Shown: positions 1-8,224 of the stretch, in pieces | How positions within the stretch are numbered: position 1 is the first letter of the stretch | Layout: each line of letters starts with the position of its first letter | Origin: Mycolicibacterium chitae | Lineage (GTDB): Bacteria; Actinomycetota; Actinomycetes; Mycobacteriales; Mycobacteriaceae | Direction: 5' to 3' | DNA length: 64,000 bases | Assembly (NCBI RefSeq): GCF_900637205.1 | Contig: NZ_LR134355.1 | Location: 1,116,001-1,180,000, forward strand | Translations under genes and position numbers: made by a program | Notes under the pieces: model-generated | Databases searched by the model: none | Seen by the model: the letters and a program-made list of their open reading frames with translations, nothing else | What the model was told of the DNA's origin: nothing

Positions 1-604
1 CGACGACGGCGTCATAGAGGCGGACGTACTGCTGCGGCGTCAGGCCGCGGAGGTCGGGCTCGCACAGCACCTCCCAGTAGGCGAACCGGTACCGGTGGCC
101 GGAGGAATGCCAGGTGCCGAGTTCGTCGTGGAAGCCGCCGGCGATGTACCAGCTGGCGACCCGGTAGAAGTAGTCGGCGACCTCGGTGCAGCTGGGATCG
201 CGAAGTTCGTTGCCCTGCTCGTAATCCCACACGGCCTCGTCCGGATCGTCGGGGACGGCGGCCTGGGCGCCGAACATCCACGCCGGGATGGTCGCGAAGT
301 TGGCCACCGCCGGTCGTCCCTCGCAGGCAGCCATGAAGTCCTCGACGAAGGGGTCGAGAAGGTCGAAGTTCCAGAAGGTTTCGCTATCGGTCGGTGGCCG
401 CAGCTCGGGCACCGACACCCGCGGGTGGGAGAACCACGGCAAAAACCGCGCCAGGTCGGCGCGCAGTTCGCGGAACGCGCCGAACGCCTGGTCGTGGATC
501 GGGGAGCCGCGACGCAGCGGCGGCGCGGCCCACAGGTGGGTGGTCAGGGTGGTCCGCGAGACGGCGATGATCTCGTCCCAGTCGACGGATACCGGAATGG
601 TCAT
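1..604 (-). CDS. GH39-like TIM-barrel glycosidase, partial (3' end outside window)
   Basis: Reading the minus strand from the ATG at 604 gives an open frame of about 201 codons that runs off the window edge without a stop. It begins MTIPVSVDWDEIIA and includes FAYWEVLCEPDLRGL and a following QQYVRLYDAV. The aromatic-rich W-E-V-x-x-E-P-D-L segment resembles the acid/base region of GH39-type glycosidases (usually W-x-x-x-N-E-P), with Asn replaced by Cys. No signal peptide is visible. The ATG overlaps the TGA of the upstream TetR gene by one base (TGATG), so the two genes are probably translationally coupled and the regulator may control this enzyme. The family call rests on a short motif and is tentative; the coding frame itself is well supported. 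Confidence 0.55.
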   Translation of the reverse strand, partial: MTIPVSVDWDEIIAVSRTTLTTHLWAAPPLRRGSPIHDQAFGAFRELRADLARFLPWFSHPRVSVPELRPPTDSETFWNFDLLDPFVEDFMAACEGRPAVANFATIPAWMFGAQAAVPDDPDEAVWDYEQGNELRDPSCTEVADYFYRVASWYIAGGFHDELGTWHSSGHRYRFAYWEVLCEPDLRGLTPQQYVRLYDAVV

Positions 605-1194
605 CAGCGGGTCTTCTCGTTCGGGGCCTGGACGCCGAGCGCGGGCAGGATGACCTGGTCGACGATCGCCGTGCGGTAGGCCTTGCCCGGTAGTTCGCCG
701 GTGTCGATCTGGTGCTTGATCACCATGGCCTCCCCGATGTCGCAGACCACCGGGGTGATGCGGCCGGCGTCGATCTCGCCGCGCTCGGCGTAGAGCCGCA
801 ACACCGTCTGGGTGAACCGCCCGCCGTGCGCGTCGAACACCCTGCGGTACAGCGCGTCGACCAGGTCGGGCCGGCGGTGCCGTTCGGCGAGGATCGCGGC
901 GGCGGCCCGCGCGGTGGGACCGGCCAGCCAGGCCGTCAGCTGATCGAGCGAGCGCAGCAGGTCCGCGCGCAGATTCTTGCCGCCGGGGGTGGGCCGTTCG
1001 GCCGGGAAGGTGCGGTCCAATGCGTCGAGCAGCAGGTCGTCGACGGTGGGCCAGTGCCGGTAGATCGAGGTCTTGGCGACTCCGGCGCGACGCGCGATGC
1101 CTTCCACGGTCAGCCGAGCCAGGCCGGTCTCGGCCACCTCGGCGAGCACCGCCGCGTGGCAGTCGGACTTCAGATCGGCCAGGGAGCGTCGCAT
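604..1194 (-). CDS. TetR family transcriptional regulator
   Basis: A 196-aa protein of normal TetR length. The N-terminal HTH lies at about residues 20-60 (LTVEGIARRAGVAKTSIYRHW), followed by a C-terminal ligand domain with RAAAAILAERHRRPDLVDALY typical of the AcrR-like TetR_C group. Its ATG is 6 nt downstream of a TATGGT -10 hexamer, so the gene is probably leaderless, and a 26-bp near-perfect palindrome covers that hexamer, which points to autorepression. Its stop codon overlaps the start of the downstream glycosidase-like gene, the most likely co-regulated target. The inducer is unknown. Confidence 0.85.
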   Translation of the reverse strand: MRRSLADLKSDCHAAVLAEVAETGLARLTVEGIARRAGVAKTSIYRHWPTVDDLLLDALDRTFPAERPTPGGKNLRADLLRSLDQLTAWLAGPTARAAAAILAERHRRPDLVDALYRRVFDAHGGRFTQTVLRLYAERGEIDAGRITPVVCDIGEAMVIKHQIDTGELPGKAYRTAIVDQVILPALGVQAPNEKTR

Positions 1195-1200
1195 GGCCCG

Positions 1201-1227
1201 ACCATAGCTACGCAGGCGTAGCTATGG
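1201..1227 (-). promoter_or_regulatory. Leaderless TetR promoter with overlapping palindromic operator
   Basis: Two perfect 12-bp arms, CCATAGCTACGC at 1202-1213 and GCGTAGCTATGG at 1216-1227, are separated by AG. The -10 hexamer TATGGT (minus strand, 1206-1201) lies inside the left arm, 6 nt from the TetR ATG. A related 10-bp palindrome, CGTAGCTACG, sits at 1246-1255 across the sirtuin stop codon. The arrangement is that of a self-repressing TetR operator; binding is inferred. Confidence 0.7.
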
Positions 1228-1250
1228 AACCGTAGCCGCGATGATCGTAG

Positions 1251-1982
1251 CTACGACTTCTTGCCCAGCAGGCTCGGTAGCTGTTGCAGCAGCGTCGGCA
1301 GCGCCGTGCTGGCGCTCTCCCGGAGGGTGACGGTGGCGTCGGCCGACAGTGGCGTGGGCTCCGGGTTGACCTCGACCACCACGGTGCCCTGCGCCAGCGC
1401 GAGTTCCGGCAACCCGGCGGCGGGGTAGACGATGCTCGAGGTGCCCACGACCACCAGCAGGTCCGTGGCGCGCACCGCCTCCACCGAGGCGTCCCACGGG
1501 CCATCGGGCAGCGGTTCGCCGAACCAGACGATGTCGGGCCGGATCAGGCCGCCGCAGGGGCATACCGGCGGATTGGCCTCCAGCTGTGGTTCGGGCATGT
1601 CGGGCAGTTCGCCGTGATAGGCCGAATCGCAGATGTCACAACGGAATTCGAACAGGCTGCCGTGCAGGTGGTGCACGGCGCTGCTGCCGGCGCGCTCGTG
1701 CAGGTTGTCGACGTTCTGGGTGATCACCGAGACATCGACGATCCCGGGGATCCGTTCCCATTCGGCGACGGCGCGGTGACCGTCGTTGGGGTCGACGCGC
1801 TGCACCAGATGATGCCGCCACAGATACCAGGCCCACACCCGTTCGGGGTGGTCGTTCCAGCCCTGCGTGCTGGACAGCTCATAGGGGTCGAAGCGCGCCC
1901 ACAGCCCGTTCTTGTCGTCGCGGAAGGTCGGAACGCCGCTTTCCGCCGAAATTCCGGCTCCGGTGAGAACTGCGATACGCAC
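1251..1982 (-). CDS. cobB: Sirtuin NAD-dependent protein deacylase (Rv1151c-like)
   Basis: A 243-aa class III sirtuin that removes acyl groups from lysines using NAD+. The Rossmann motif GAGISAESG is at 8-16, [11 protein letters not shown] at 89-99 and the catalytic His in HLHGS near 107. A zinc site is formed by C115, C118, C141 and C143. The Y53-x-x-R56 pair (AWYLWR) matches the Tyr/Arg pair that lets E. coli CobB and SIRT5 bind succinyl-lysine, so desuccinylase activity is likely as well as deacetylation. The GTG start lies 6 nt after a TAGTTT -10 (1994-1989), so the gene is probably leaderless. It is divergent from the GntR gene, as in Rv1151c/Rv1152. Confidence 0.9.
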   Translation of the reverse strand: MRIAVLTGAGISAESGVPTFRDDKNGLWARFDPYELSSTQGWNDHPERVWAWYLWRHHLVQRVDPNDGHRAVAEWERIPGIVDVSVITQNVDNLHERAGSSAVHHLHGSLFEFRCDICDSAYHGELPDMPEPQLEANPPVCPCGGLIRPDIVWFGEPLPDGPWDASVEAVRATDLLVVVGTSSIVYPAAGLPELALAQGTVVVEVNPEPTPLSADATVTLRESASTALPTLLQQLPSLLGKKS

Positions 1983-1988
1983 ACCACC

Positions 1989-2012
1989 AAACTAGCGGGC
2001 CTCAGCGATACT
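1989..2012. promoter_or_regulatory. Back-to-back leaderless promoters for sirtuin and GntR genes
   Basis: On the minus strand TAGTTT (1994-1989) is 6 nt from the sirtuin GTG. On the plus strand GATACT (2007-2012) is 7 nt from the GntR GTG at 2020. Both spacings fit leaderless transcripts, leaving a 37-bp divergent promoter region. Confidence 0.5.
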
Positions 2013-2019
2013 GGACGAC

Positions 2020-2382
2020 GTGGAGTTGGGGGAATGGTTGAAGGTCGACGCGCAGGCGGCAAAACCGCTGTTCGACCAGTTGCGATCGCAGATCATCGAC
2101 GGTATCCGGACGGGACGCCTGGAACCGGGGATCCGGTTGCCGACCGTCCGCGAGCTGGCCGGCCAGCTGGGCCTGGCCGTGAACACCGTGGCGCGCGCCT
2201 ACCGCGAACTGGAGGCCGCGGGAATGCTCGAGACGCGCGGCCGGTTCGGGACCTTCGTGGCCCGCGCCGACCCGGCCGATGCCACCATGGCCGACGCGGC
2301 CCGCAGTTTCGTCGACACGGCCCGCGCGCTGGGGGTGGCCAAGGACGACGCGCTGCGCTATGTCGCGGCGGCCTTCGACTAG
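2020..2382 (+). CDS. GntR family regulator, short YtrA-like type (Rv1152-like)
   Basis: A 120-aa protein with a winged-helix GntR domain at about residues 8-75 ([20 protein letters not shown], then [32 protein letters not shown] written as consecutive blocks) and only a short C-terminal helix. This is the YtrA-type architecture, which usually controls transporters. The start is GTG at 2020, close to a GATACT -10. Its last 4 bp overlap the convergent PucR gene. By position it corresponds to Rv1152, reported to affect drug susceptibility in mycobacteria; the target here is not evident. Confidence 0.85.
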   Translation: MELGEWLKVDAQAAKPLFDQLRSQIIDGIRTGRLEPGIRLPTVRELAGQLGLAVNTVARAYRELEAAGMLETRGRFGTFVARADPADATMADAARSFVDTARALGVAKDDALRYVAAAFD

Positions 2383-3596
2383 CGGGCGCGGCCCCGCCAG
2401 CGCAGCACGTCCAGGGCGACGGCGACGTTGACGGTGTGTGCGGCCAGCGGACGCGGCAGTAGTTCGTCGGCGCGGGTCAGGCGGCGCAGCAGGGTGTTGC
2501 GGTGGGTGTACAACCGCGCGGCCGCGCGCGAGGCGTTGCACTGCTCGTGGACGAAGACCCGCACCGATTCCTGGAGCTCGTCCCCGGCGTGTTCGAAGCT
2601 GCCCAGGGTGTGCTGGATGAACGCGGTGGCCCGATCGGCGTCCGCGGTGATCAGGGCCACCAACTCGATGTCGGCGAACACCGCGACCCGCCGCGGTGAG
2701 TGCAGCCGAGCCAGCATCCGCTGAGTGGTCAACGCGTCGAGATGGCTGCGCCGGAACCCGTCGAGCCCGGCGCCGGTGGACCCGACCGCGACCCGCACGT
2801 CCGGCACGGCGTCGATCGCAGCGGCCAGACCCGCAACGTCGAGCCGGGTGCTGGGGACCCAGACCCAGCGGGTGGCGGCGCTGGCCAGCACACTCAGGGG
2901 CCGGGCCCCGCCGACACCGGCGCCGATGGCCTCGACGGCGCGGTCCAGGCGCGTCATGTCACCGGTCGGGTCGTCGGTCCACACCACCGCCGCGGTGTGC
3001 GAACCGGTCAGCCGATAACCCAGGCGTGCCTCGGCCCGCTGGCGCGTGATCGGGGCGCCGTCGAGCAGCAGGGCGATCGTCTCGCGCCGCTCGGCGTGGG
3101 TGCCGTGGGTGAGTTCCTCACGCTCCGAGTCGATCTGGGCGGCGATGGCGGCCAACGTCGCGTCGACGAACGCACCGATCGAGCGGGAACACACGTCGAG
3201 CAACTCGTGCAGTTCGGTGGGCTCGGTGGTCGATTCGAAGGCGATCTCCATCAGGCGCCGCCACGCCACGCCCTGTCCCACCCGGTAGGCGTCCAGCGCG
3301 TAGGCGTCATAGCCGCGCCGGACCAACTCCCGGGCGATCGCCATCGGTTCCGGCCCGGTGTTGGGCGCCACCGGCGCACCGGGATCGCGGATGTTGGCGG
3401 TCGCCCAGAACAGCAGGTTGGCGCGGTTGCTGCGACTGACCGCCGCGGCCAGTTCCGGATCGGCGGCGATCGTCGGGTTGGCGCCCAGCACGGCGGCGTC
3501 GAGTTCCGCGAGCCATTCCGGCGCCGGGTCCAGGACCAGGTGTGCCACCTGGCGGATCAACTCTTGCACCCGTGCGGACGGAGATTCCCAGGTCAT
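2379..3596 (-). CDS. PucR/CdaR family transcriptional regulator
   Basis: A 405-aa protein ending in the PucR HTH ([20 protein letters not shown], about residues 350-370), with a central GGDEF-like CdaR domain and an N-terminal RsbRD-like helical domain. The ATG at 3596 is preferred to the GTG one codon upstream because TATCCT (3608-3603) lies exactly 6 nt before it, the usual leaderless spacing. It is divergent from the flavin monooxygenase, which is the likeliest target; PucR regulators often activate neighbouring catabolic genes in response to substrate. The pair is inserted between the Rv1152- and Rv1153c-like genes. Confidence 0.85.
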   Translation of the reverse strand: MTWESPSARVQELIRQVAHLVLDPAPEWLAELDAAVLGANPTIAADPELAAAVSRSNRANLLFWATANIRDPGAPVAPNTGPEPMAIARELVRRGYDAYALDAYRVGQGVAWRRLMEIAFESTTEPTELHELLDVCSRSIGAFVDATLAAIAAQIDSEREELTHGTHAERRETIALLLDGAPITRQRAEARLGYRLTGSHTAAVVWTDDPTGDMTRLDRAVEAIGAGVGGARPLSVLASAATRWVWVPSTRLDVAGLAAAIDAVPDVRVAVGSTGAGLDGFRRSHLDALTTQRMLARLHSPRRVAVFADIELVALITADADRATAFIQHTLGSFEHAGDELQESVRVFVHEQCNASRAAARLYTHRNTLLRRLTRADELLPRPLAAHTVNVAVALDVLRWRGRAR

Positions 3597-3602
3597 CACA
3601 GC

Positions 3603-3622
3603 AGGATAGGTGCACTGTGCAC
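3603..3622. promoter_or_regulatory. PucR leaderless promoter and adjacent palindrome
   Basis: The minus-strand -10 TATCCT (3608-3603) is followed 6 nt later by the PucR ATG. Directly upstream, GTGCACTGTGCAC (3610-3622) is an odd-length palindrome with two GTGCAC halves. It lies between the PucR and monooxygenase starts and may be the PucR binding site. Confidence 0.45.
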
Positions 3623-3712
3623 TTTATAGGCGAGATATCGGGGCATATTGACCTGTTGTTCCGGGTCGGAGAGCGCGACGATCATCACATCGTTCGAGCT
3701 CGAGGAGTCACC

Positions 3713-5203
3713 ATGACCGCAACCCCGCGCAGCGACGTCGACGTACTGATCGTCGGCGCCGGCATCTCCGGACTGGGGGCCGCCTACTACCTGCAGACGC
3801 AGCGCCCCGGCACCTCGTTCGCCATCCTGGAGGCGCGGGCCGCCACCGGTGGCACGTGGGACCTGTTCCGCTACCCCGGCATTCGGTCCGACTCGGACCT
3901 GCACACCTTCGGCTACGAGTTCAAGCCGTGGCGCGACGAGGACGCCATCGCCTCCGCCGACAAGATCCTGGCCTATCTGCGGGAGATGGTGGCCGAGAAC
4001 GGGATCGAGCGCCACATCCGCTTCCACCACAAGGTGCTCGGCGCGGCGTGGTGCAGCGCGGACGCGCGGTGGACGGTGGACATCGAACTCGTCGACACCG
4101 GCGAACGCTCGCAGATCACCGCCAACTGGATCTTCTGCGCCGGCGGTTACTACCGCTACGACCAGGGCTACACCCCGCACTTCGAGGGCCGGGATCGGTT
4201 CGCCGGGACCATCGTGCACCCGCAACACTGGCCCGAGGACCTCGACTACGCGGGCAAGAAGGTGGTGGTCATCGGCAGCGGTGCCACCGCGGTGACGCTG
4301 GTGCCGGCCATGGCGTCGTCCGCCGCGCGGGTGACCATGCTGCAGCGCTCGCCCACCTATGTGATGCCGGTGCCGGGTAAGGACCGCTTCGCGATCGCGG
4401 CGCAGAAACTGCTGGGCGCGGACCGGGGCTATGCGTTGGCGCGCCGCAAGAACATGCTCAAACAGCAACTGGTGTACCAGTTCTGCCAGCGCCACCCCGA
4501 GTTGGCGCGACGGCTGATCCGGCGGGCCAATGCCAAGGTCCTGCCCGCGGGCTATCCGGTCGACGAGCATTTCAAGCCCGGCTACAACCCCTGGGACCAG
4601 CGGCTGTGCGCCGTGCCCGACGCCGACCTGTTCGCCGCGATCAGCGACGGCAGCGCCGAGGTGGTCACCGACCGCATCGTCACCTTCACCGAAACCGGCA
4701 TCCTACTGGAGTCCGGTCGCGAACTCGACGCCGACATCATCGTCACCGCAACGGGTTTGAACATTCAGCTGCTCGGCGGGATGACGCTGACCGTCGACGG
4801 CGAGGCGGTGGACCCGGCCGAGCGCATCGTCTACAAGGGCATGATGCTGTCGGGGGTGCCCAACTTCGCCTACGCGTTCGGCTACACCAACTCGTCGTGG
4901 ACGCTGAAGGTCGGGTTGCTGTGCGAGCATTTCTGCCGCCTGCTGGATCACATGGACGAGCACGGTTACGACGTTGCCTGCGCGCAGGTGGACCGCGCGG
5001 GCATGGCGACGCGGCCGTTCCTGGACTTCGGTGCGGGGTACGTGCAGCGCGCGGTGGATCAGCTGCCGAAGCAGGGCGACAGCGCGCCGTGGCAGACCTC
5101 GACGGGCTACCACGACGACGTCAAGCTGCTGCGGCATGATTCGGTGATCGATCCGCACCTGAGCTTCCGCAGGGCCAGCCGGCAGCCGGTCGGAATCGGT
5201 TGA
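3713..5203 (+). CDS. EthA/MymA-like flavin-containing (Baeyer-Villiger) monooxygenase
   Basis: A 496-aa FAD/NADPH monooxygenase. The FAD motif GAGISG is at 15-20, the Baeyer-Villiger fingerprint F163-A-G-TIV-H169-PQH-W173-P at 163-174, and the NADPH motif GSGATA at 188-193. Stretches such as GGTWDLFRYPG, HPQHWPEDLDY, VVVIGSGATAVTLVP and YNPWDQRLC closely match my recollection of M. tuberculosis EthA and MymA, so it belongs to that subfamily (ketone, thioether or thioamide oxidation). The ATG at 3713 follows a GAGGAG ribosome binding site; the frame is open upstream but without a better start. A PucR gene, not a TetR (EthR) gene, is divergent from it. Confidence 0.88.
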   Translation: MTATPRSDVDVLIVGAGISGLGAAYYLQTQRPGTSFAILEARAATGGTWDLFRYPGIRSDSDLHTFGYEFKPWRDEDAIASADKILAYLREMVAENGIERHIRFHHKVLGAAWCSADARWTVDIELVDTGERSQITANWIFCAGGYYRYDQGYTPHFEGRDRFAGTIVHPQHWPEDLDYAGKKVVVIGSGATAVTLVPAMASSAARVTMLQRSPTYVMPVPGKDRFAIAAQKLLGADRGYALARRKNMLKQQLVYQFCQRHPELARRLIRRANAKVLPAGYPVDEHFKPGYNPWDQRLCAVPDADLFAAISDGSAEVVTDRIVTFTETGILLESGRELDADIIVTATGLNIQLLGGMTLTVDGEAVDPAERIVYKGMMLSGVPNFAYAFGYTNSSWTLKVGLLCEHFCRLLDHMDEHGYDVACAQVDRAGMATRPFLDFGAGYVQRAVDQLPKQGDSAPWQTSTGYHDDVKLLRHDSVIDPHLSFRRASRQPVGIG

Positions 5204-5206
5204 GGA

Positions 5207-6061
5207 TCAGCCGAATTCGAGCAACGTCAGCACTCCGCGCAGCGGATCCATCAGCTTCGAGGCGTAGGCCAGATTCAGCAGCCCGTTGACGACGAGGCCG
5301 CGGCCGGGCTCGAGGCGGATGTCGTGCACGGCCCGCACCCCGGGCAGGTCGATCAGTTTGGTGGCCTCGGTCGGGGTCAGGCTGAACGGCATCGCCGGCA
5401 CCTTGTAGCGCAGCGTCGGACGTAGCCAGCCGCGCCGCGACAGCCCCGCGAACCAGGCCGGCGGCAGGTCGAAGAGCATCTGTGCGCCGGGAAATCGCTT
5501 GGCGCACTCGGCGATCAGGCCCAGGGACTGCTCGGGCTGCAGATACATCAGCAGGCCCTCGGCGGTGATGAACACGCCGTCGTCGGGGTTGACCTTGTCC
5601 ATCCAGCTGTAGTCCAGGGCCGACTGGGCGCACAGTTCGATGCGCGGGGATTCCGGCAGCAGCCGGCGGCGGATGTCGACGATGGGCGGCAGGTCGACGG
5701 TGAGCCAGCGGAACCGGGCCTCGGGCAGCGCGGCGTCGACGCGCCAGAAGCTGGTCTGCAGCCCCTCCGCGAGCGCGACCACCGTGGCGTCCGGATGCGC
5801 GCGGAGGTACTCGAGGGTCTCCCTGTCGAAGGTCTTCGCGCGGATCGACATGTCCTGGCGGGCCGAGCCGAAGTGGGAGAAGTCGTAGTCGATGGAGTCG
5901 ATCAGCCGCACCGCCATCGGATCGTCGATGACGCCGTCGGGCCGACTGGCCTCCCGCGCGCGGCCGTACAGCGTCAGCAGCGCGGTCTCGGAGACGCCGG
6001 TCAGTTCGGCCTTGTGCTTGGTGGGGTCGTTCTTGGAGACATCATCGGCAGCGGAACTCAC
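5207..6061 (-). CDS. LCM-family SAM-dependent O-methyltransferase (Rv1153c-like)
   Basis: A 284-aa class I methyltransferase of the leucine carboxyl methyltransferase/Omt group that is expanded in mycobacteria. Visible motifs are RAKTFD (SAM-binding start), VVALAEGLQTSFWR near 92-105, the acidic VDLPP, and DGVFITAEGLLMYL near 158-171. It is a clear paralogue of the 273-aa protein at 6587-7408, sharing an identical VVALAEGLQTSFWR. The GTG start is 7 nt after TAGTCT (6074-6069), which fits a leaderless transcript. The methyl acceptor is unknown. It corresponds by position to Rv1153c (omt). Confidence 0.85.
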   Translation of the reverse strand: MSSAADDVSKNDPTKHKAELTGVSETALLTLYGRAREASRPDGVIDDPMAVRLIDSIDYDFSHFGSARQDMSIRAKTFDRETLEYLRAHPDATVVALAEGLQTSFWRVDAALPEARFRWLTVDLPPIVDIRRRLLPESPRIELCAQSALDYSWMDKVNPDDGVFITAEGLLMYLQPEQSLGLIAECAKRFPGAQMLFDLPPAWFAGLSRRGWLRPTLRYKVPAMPFSLTPTEATKLIDLPGVRAVHDIRLEPGRGLVVNGLLNLAYASKLMDPLRGVLTLLEFG

Positions 6062-6068
6062 TGTCGCG

Positions 6069-6074
6069 AGACTA
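6069..6074 (-). promoter_or_regulatory. -10 hexamer of leaderless methyltransferase gene
   Basis: TAGTCT on the minus strand is 7 nt before the GTG at 6061. It overlaps the stop codon of the upstream DUF1697 gene, so this methyltransferase probably has its own promoter. Confidence 0.45.
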
Positions 6075-6590
6075 CCGGCTGAGGACTTTGCCCAGCGTGC
6101 GTAGGTTGCGTGTGGTGGACGACGACTTGTAGCGCTTCTTGCCCATGGTCCGCCCGAGGGTCGAGGCCAGGGTCGCGGCGCGAGGGACCTGCCAGTAGAG
6201 GACGCCGTCGCCGCGCGCGATGCGTTCCTCGGCGGTCGGGGGGAGCGCGGCGAGTTCGTCGAGCACCGCGGCGTCGGTCACGAAGGTGACGTAGGAGTGG
6301 TGCCCGTCGACCTCGCGCTCGAAGGGGTAGGCCGCGTCGATGGCGCGCACGGTGTCGAGTGCGTAGACCAGCACCCACGCCTCGTAGCCGAACGCGTCGC
6401 GCAGTGCCGCCTCGGCCTGGTTGCGCACGGTGGCGGCCGAGGTTCCCGCGTCGAGCAGGACGTTGCCGCTGGCCAGCACCGTCACCACGTTGGTGAAGCC
6501 GGCGTCCTCGAAGACCCGGGCCACCTCGGCCATCTTCAGGTTCACTCCGCCGACGTTGACCCCGCGCAGGAACGCCACGTACCGCGTCAT
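6072..6590 (-). CDS. DUF1697 domain protein
   Basis: A 172-aa protein beginning MTRYVAFLRGVNVGGVNLKM, the hallmark N-terminus of the DUF1697 family (soluble alpha/beta proteins of unknown function), followed by the conserved VLASGNVLLD. The ATG at 6590 overlaps the TGA of the upstream methyltransferase (ATGA), so the two are translationally coupled. The frame is open further upstream but those residues are antisense-like and lack the family signature. It lies between two paralogous methyltransferases. Confidence 0.85.
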   Translation of the reverse strand: MTRYVAFLRGVNVGGVNLKMAEVARVFEDAGFTNVVTVLASGNVLLDAGTSAATVRNQAEAALRDAFGYEAWVLVYALDTVRAIDAAYPFEREVDGHHSYVTFVTDAAVLDELAALPPTAEERIARGDGVLYWQVPRAATLASTLGRTMGKKRYKSSSTTRNLRTLGKVLSR

Positions 6591-7408
6591 CCGAAGTCGA
6601 CCTGCGTCATGCTGGGCCGGCGGCGCCGCAGCGGGCCGATGTTGTTCAGCGTCGGCGACGCGATCAGCTTGTAGATCCCGCGGCCCGGCGGCAACGGCAT
6701 GTCGCGCCCGGCCCGCACGCCGGGGATCTTGCTGACCAGCGCGACGGCGTCGTCCGGCGTGACGCCGAACGGCATCCGCGGGGCGGTGTAGCGGTCCGAC
6801 AGCTTGTGGCCCGCGAGGGTGCGTCGGCTGAACCACGGCGGGATCGAGTCGAACATCAGCCGGCCACCCGGGAACCGGGCCGCGCAGTCACCGATCAGCG
6901 CGAGCACGTCGTCGGGTTCGAGGTACATGAACAGCCCTTCGGCGGTGATGAACACCCCGTCGGTCGGGTCCAGGCGATCCATCCAGCTGCGGTCCAGGGC
7001 CGACTGGGCGAGGTTGACCACCCGCTCGTCGTGCGGCAGCAACTGTTCGCGCAGCGCGATGACGGCGGGCAGGTCCACCGAGTACCAACGCAGGTCCGCC
7101 GCGACCCCGGCGGCGGCCAGGCGCCAGAAGCTGGTCTGCAGCCCCTCGGCGAGGGCCACCACGGCGGCACGCGGATGCTGCCGCAGGTAGGCGGTGGCCG
7201 CGGCGTCGAAGGCTTTGGCGCGCAGGGGATGCGACTGATTGGGTTTGCCGAACTTGAGGTAGTCGTAGGCGATGGTGTCGTAGAGCGGGACGGCGTGCGG
7301 GTCGTCGAGGACGCCGTCGGGACGCTTGGCTTCGCTGGCGCGGTTGTGCAGCGTCCACAGCGTGGTCGCCGAGACCCCGTCGAGAGTGTTGCCGTCGACC
7401 ACCGTCAT
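6587..7408 (-). CDS. LCM-family SAM-dependent methyltransferase (paralogue)
   Basis: A 273-aa methyltransferase with the same motif order as the 284-aa neighbour: RAKAFD, VVALAEGLQTSFWR, VDLPAVI, DGVFITAEGLFMYLE and a C-terminal G-x-x-MPFGVTPDDA segment. It starts at ATG 7408, 7 nt after TACCAT (7421-7416), and its stop overlaps the DUF1697 start by ATGA. The two copies look like an old tandem duplication separated by the DUF1697 gene. The substrate is not deducible. Confidence 0.85.
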   Translation of the reverse strand: MTVVDGNTLDGVSATTLWTLHNRASEAKRPDGVLDDPHAVPLYDTIAYDYLKFGKPNQSHPLRAKAFDAAATAYLRQHPRAAVVALAEGLQTSFWRLAAAGVAADLRWYSVDLPAVIALREQLLPHDERVVNLAQSALDRSWMDRLDPTDGVFITAEGLFMYLEPDDVLALIGDCAARFPGGRLMFDSIPPWFSRRTLAGHKLSDRYTAPRMPFGVTPDDAVALVSKIPGVRAGRDMPLPPGRGIYKLIASPTLNNIGPLRRRRPSMTQVDFG

Positions 7409-7415
7409 TTTCTCG

Positions 7416-7898
<483 letters not shown>

Positions 7899-7917
7899 GG
7901 CTGGGCTCCCCCCTACT

Positions 7918-7981
7918 GCGCGAAGGTGCGCGTCCCCGGCCGACACGCCGAGAAATTCTCGTAGTTTGCGCACGCTCGCGC
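7918..7981. repeat. 64-bp intergenic inverted-repeat element, copy 1
   Basis: It starts with GCGCGAAGGTGCGC and ends with GCGCACGCTCGCGC, a 12/14 match as terminal inverted repeats, with the core CCCCGGCCGACACGCC at 7935-7950. It has the same length and core as copies at 44260-44323 and 44980-45043. It lies between the Rv1155-like gene and the small DUF5302 gene. Confidence 0.8.
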
Positions 7982-7997
7982 CCTGTGAAAAGCAGCG

Positions 7998-8003
7998 TAG
8001 GCT
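7998..8003 (+). promoter_or_regulatory. -10 hexamer of the DUF5302 gene
   Basis: TAGGCT is 8 nt before the ATG at 8012, giving a leaderless or 1-2 nt leader transcript. Confidence 0.4.
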
Positions 8004-8011
8004 GACGAACT

Positions 8012-8185
8012 ATGGGCCGACATGAGATGCCAGAGGACGAAACCAAGAAGCAGTTCCGGGAGGCTCTCGAGCGCAAGAATGCCAAGTCGGCCGCGGGTGC
8101 GTCCCACGCCGACGGTGGTAGCAAGCAGCCCCGGGCCCACGGCCCGGTCGAGGGCCGACGGGAGTTCCGCCGCAAGAGCGGCTAG
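8012..8185 (+). CDS. Small DUF5302-like protein
   Basis: A 57-aa, highly charged soluble protein beginning MGRHEMPEDETKKQFREALE, with RKNAKSA in the middle and ending REFRRKSG. The TKKQFREALERK block is what I associate with the actinobacterial DUF5302 family of unknown function. A TAGGCT -10 directly upstream and a clean stop support it as a real short gene. Confidence 0.7.
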   Translation: MGRHEMPEDETKKQFREALERKNAKSAAGASHADGGSKQPRAHGPVEGRREFRRKSG

Positions 8186-8224
8186 CCCCGAAACCTTCCT
8201 GTTCCCAACGCAATAGGGGTCTGG

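Noticed and set aside
3542..3712. N-terminal extension of the flavin monooxygenase by 57 residues
   Set aside because: It would overlap the PucR start and its promoter, and the ATG at 3713 has a GAGGAG site directly before MTATPRSDVDVLIVGAG.
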